From positions 1-7,098 of the forward strand of contig CAZIWH010000076.1 of the NCBI GenBank assembly GCA_964542985.1: a stretch of DNA of 7,098 bases. The letters run 5' to 3'. Positions 5,674-7,098 of this stretch are shown in pieces (position 1 is the first letter of the stretch; every line of letters begins with the position of its first letter). This DNA is from QNYQ01 sp964542985 (lineage in GTDB: Archaea; Thermoproteota; Thermoprotei_A; Sulfolobales; Pyrodictiaceae). The notes below the pieces were generated by a model that saw only the letters and a list, made by a program, of their open reading frames with translations, was not told the origin of the DNA and did no database searches. A program made the translations under genes and the position numbers.

Positions 5674-5977
5674 CTGTGGCCAGGGCCTTTGGGTGCTTGG
5701 TGTCACACGGGGCCCCAGCAGGCTCGAGCACATAGTAGCCGTAAGGGGCGACCCCGCGGAGGCGGCCAGGAGACATGGCTTCTTCAAGGAACTCCGCTTC
5801 GCCTACCCTGAGCCCCTAGCGCGTAGCCTTGGCCTAGAGGCGGGAGGCCCGGAGCTTCTCGGCCCCTGCGGCTCCAGCGTTATGTCTCTCCTTCAGGGGC
5901 TCTGCCTGGAGCTGCGGTCGCTAGCGGCTGCGGAGACTGAGCCAGGCGCCCGCGACGCTGAGGGCGACGCCGGGTAG
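5639..5977 (+). CDS. Small uncharacterised protein following Rpo11
   Basis: 112-aa ORF that I do not recognise. The N-terminal part (residues 6-24, ARLLLAVSCGQGLWVLGVT) looks like two beta strands around a Cys-Gly-Gln-Gly turn. Residues 38-60 look helical, with GPCGSS (75-80) and a leucine-rich helix (81-94) after it. The C-terminal tail (95-112) is Ala/Glu/Asp/Gly-rich and unlikely to be folded. There is no signal peptide and no known motif; three cysteines (13, 77, 88) do not form a clear zinc site. Codon choice (AGG, ATA, CTC, GAG) matches the neighbours, and without it the span 5674-5920 would be empty, which favours a real gene. The GTG start has only a weak RBS (GGAG, 13 nt upstream); a TTG at 5660 is an alternative. 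The 3' end overlaps the convergent transporter gene by 57 bp. Confidence 0.65.
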   Translation: MKREARLLLAVSCGQGLWVLGVTRGPSRLEHIVAVRGDPAEAARRHGFFKELRFAYPEPLARSLGLEAGGPELLGPCGSSVMSLLQGLCLELRSLAAAETEPGARDAEGDAG

Positions 5978-6811
5978 CGCCCCGATAGGGGGAGGGGTGC
6001 CGCTCAGCAGCCATTCTAGCAGCATTGCGCCATAGGGCTCCAGGAGGGCTACGCTGCCCACCGTGGAGGCGGGGTAATAGCCAAGCGCGTAGTTGAGCAT
6101 CGTGTGCCCGAGCGCCATGGGGCCGAGGCCGAGGCCCAATAGGTATAGGATGCTGCGCCTCGGTATATTGAGCGGGTTCGTCCCTGCTGCGAGCAGCATG
6201 GCGCTCTGGATCAGTGCAGCAGTGGTGTAGACGCTGGCAGCGTACTCGGCCGCGCTCATCCCGGCGGCGCGGAGCCTCCTCCCGATAAGCATGTACGCGG
6301 CAGCAGCCACTGCGGCGAGGAATGCGAGCAAGGCTCCCAACAGCGTAGCCCCGGCCCAGGGCGTGGAGAGGAGCACCACACCACTGGCGGCCAGCAGGGC
6401 GGCGGCGAGGCGGCGTCCTGTACCTGGCGCGCCTTTGGCGGCTTCGGCGAGGCCGGCTAGTGCCGGGTAGAACACCACTATACCCGTCGAGGCTGCCACA
6501 GAGGCATATCGGAGACTCTCGAGCCATAGGCTTAGGTGGAGGGAAAGCATAGCTGCGGCTGCGAGGCAGTGGGGGCAGAGCCTGGGCCGGCCCCCGGTGG
6601 CTGCGGCGGCCACGAGCAGCACGGCGGAGCCCACTACCAGCCTCCACCACGCGGCGGTTGTGCCACTCACCCCGGCCTGTTTGGCCAGCGGCGCGGCGGA
6701 GGAGATACCTAGGAGGGCTAGGAGGAGGGCGGCCCTCGGACCGAGCCTTGGCCTAGGGGGTGGCGACGATGATTCTCGGGTAGAGGTTGCCGTGCGCCAC
6801 CGTCCTCTCAT
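5921..6811 (-). CDS. EamA/DMT-superfamily permease
   Basis: 296-aa membrane protein of the drug/metabolite transporter superfamily, made of two EamA repeats of about five helices each. After a basic, proline-rich N-terminal tail (1-26), helices start with ALLLALLGISSAAPLAKQAG (about 28-47); the following WWRLVVGSAVLLVA matches the conserved Arg-containing second helix of EamA repeats. The second repeat begins near residue 150 and includes the typical ASTVGSVALLEPYGAMLLEWLL near the end, where a Glu-Pro lies in a membrane helix. Substrate unknown; members move amino acids, nucleotides or metabolites across the cytoplasmic membrane. The ATG at 6811 has a GGAGG motif 7 nt upstream and is the only usual start before TM1, so the 59-nt overlap with the methyltransferase gene is probably real. 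Confidence 0.92.
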   Translation of the reverse strand: MRGRWRTATSTRESSSPPPRPRLGPRAALLLALLGISSAAPLAKQAGVSGTTAAWWRLVVGSAVLLVAAAATGGRPRLCPHCLAAAAMLSLHLSLWLESLRYASVAASTGIVVFYPALAGLAEAAKGAPGTGRRLAAALLAASGVVLLSTPWAGATLLGALLAFLAAVAAAAYMLIGRRLRAAGMSAAEYAASVYTTAALIQSAMLLAAGTNPLNIPRRSILYLLGLGLGPMALGHTMLNYALGYYPASTVGSVALLEPYGAMLLEWLLSGTPPPIGALPGVALSVAGAWLSLRSR

Positions 6812-7098
6812 GGCTTATCCTCCAGCCTGCGTCGAGGAGAACCCTCTTGGCGTACTCGTGCTCCGGGGTTATCAGCACTATAGCTTTCCTCACAACCCTT
6901 GTGGCCTCCTCAAGGAAGCTCCTGTAGACTCTCCTCACCTGCCTTGGGCTGCCAAGCCTTATCCCGTACGGAGGGTTCGTCACCAGCACATCCACCTCCT
7001 CGACGTAGCGACTCAGCATCCTGGCGTCGCCCACTATGAAGAGTATTCTTCCTTCGACGAGCGCAGCCCTGGCGTTCAGCCGCGCCCCCCATATGTGG
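6753..7098 (-). CDS. tRNA guanine-N2 methyltransferase, Trm14/TrmG10-like (5' end outside window)
   Basis: The C-terminal 114 residues of a Rossmann-fold RNA methylase; the start and any N-terminal THUMP domain lie beyond position 7098. The visible part reads WGARLNARAAL, then VGDAR (the acidic residue contacting adenine of SAM), then the catalytic motif IV TNPPYGIRLG, which is typical of N2-guanine methylation of tRNA. VRRVYRSFLEEATRV and IVLITPE continue the family pattern, and the HGNLYPRIIV ending is more like Trm14 (tRNA G6) than the HKSLTR-type ending of TrmG10; the choice is tentative. The in-frame GTG at 7034 is not the true start because homologous sequence continues upstream to the window edge. 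It overlaps the EamA permease start by 59 nt, so the two are probably cotranscribed. Confidence 0.88.
   Translation of the reverse strand, partial: HIWGARLNARAALVEGRILFIVGDARMLSRYVEEVDVLVTNPPYGIRLGSPRQVRRVYRSFLEEATRVVRKAIVLITPEHEYAKRVLLDAGWRISHERTVAHGNLYPRIIVATP
6819..6823 (-). promoter_or_regulatory. Shine-Dalgarno site for the EamA permease inside the methylase gene
   Basis: GGAGG on the minus strand, 7 nt before the ATG at 6811. It supports the long overlap with the methyltransferase gene. Confidence 0.65.

Noticed and set aside
5880..6650. 256-aa minus-strand ORF antiparallel in frame to nothing else, Arg/Pro-rich
   Set aside because: It is an out-of-frame shadow of the EamA permease gene on the same strand; its composition is typical of a shifted high-GC reading frame.

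Overview
The window looks like chromosomal DNA from a GC-rich hyperthermophilic crenarchaeon, probably Desulfurococcales/Pyrodictiaceae-like. The lineage is inferred from gene content and style, not from a marker tree. The evidence is: archaea-only genes (exosome subunit Csl4, RNA polymerase subunit L/Rpo11, a DUF2067-type protein, a METTL5-like methylase); GTG and TTG starts; GGTGA/GAGGTGA Shine-Dalgarno motifs inside overlapping genes; heavy use of AGG, ATA and CTA codons; and almost no intergenic space.

Left block (60-3219, minus strand): a tight four-gene operon read from right to left. It encodes an ABC-2 exporter ATPase with a C-terminal accessory domain, its permease with a large extracytoplasmic domain, a six-helix membrane protein of unknown function, and a small winged-helix regulator. 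The whole set reads as a self-regulated export module. Its substrate cannot be told from sequence.

Divergent intergenic region (3220-3428): about 209 bp with no gene. It holds a shared AT-rich promoter-like core near 3350, three short palindromic elements (3287-3339) on the exporter side, and a long RNA hairpin (3395-3425) that contains the likely ribosome binding site of the first plus-strand gene.

Central block (3429-5977, plus strand): five genes, each overlapping the next: METTL5-like N6-adenine methyltransferase, Csl4, DUF2067 protein, Rpo11, and a small unrecognised protein. This is an RNA-centred operon joining rRNA modification, RNA degradation and transcription. Overlaps of 4-35 nt suggest translational coupling.

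Right block (5921-7098, minus strand): the 3' part of a THUMP-type tRNA guanine-N2 methyltransferase (Trm14-like; its start lies outside the window) and an overlapping EamA/DMT-family transporter. The transporter's 3' end runs 57 bp into the end of the small plus-strand ORF.

I see no mobile element, CRISPR array, tRNA or rRNA. The most interesting items are the regulator-linked exporter with palindromes in its control region, the RBS-occluding hairpin before the methylase, and two uncharacterised proteins (DUF2067 and the 112-aa ORF) tied to the exosome/RNA polymerase operon. Nothing here clearly amounts to a wholly new system.
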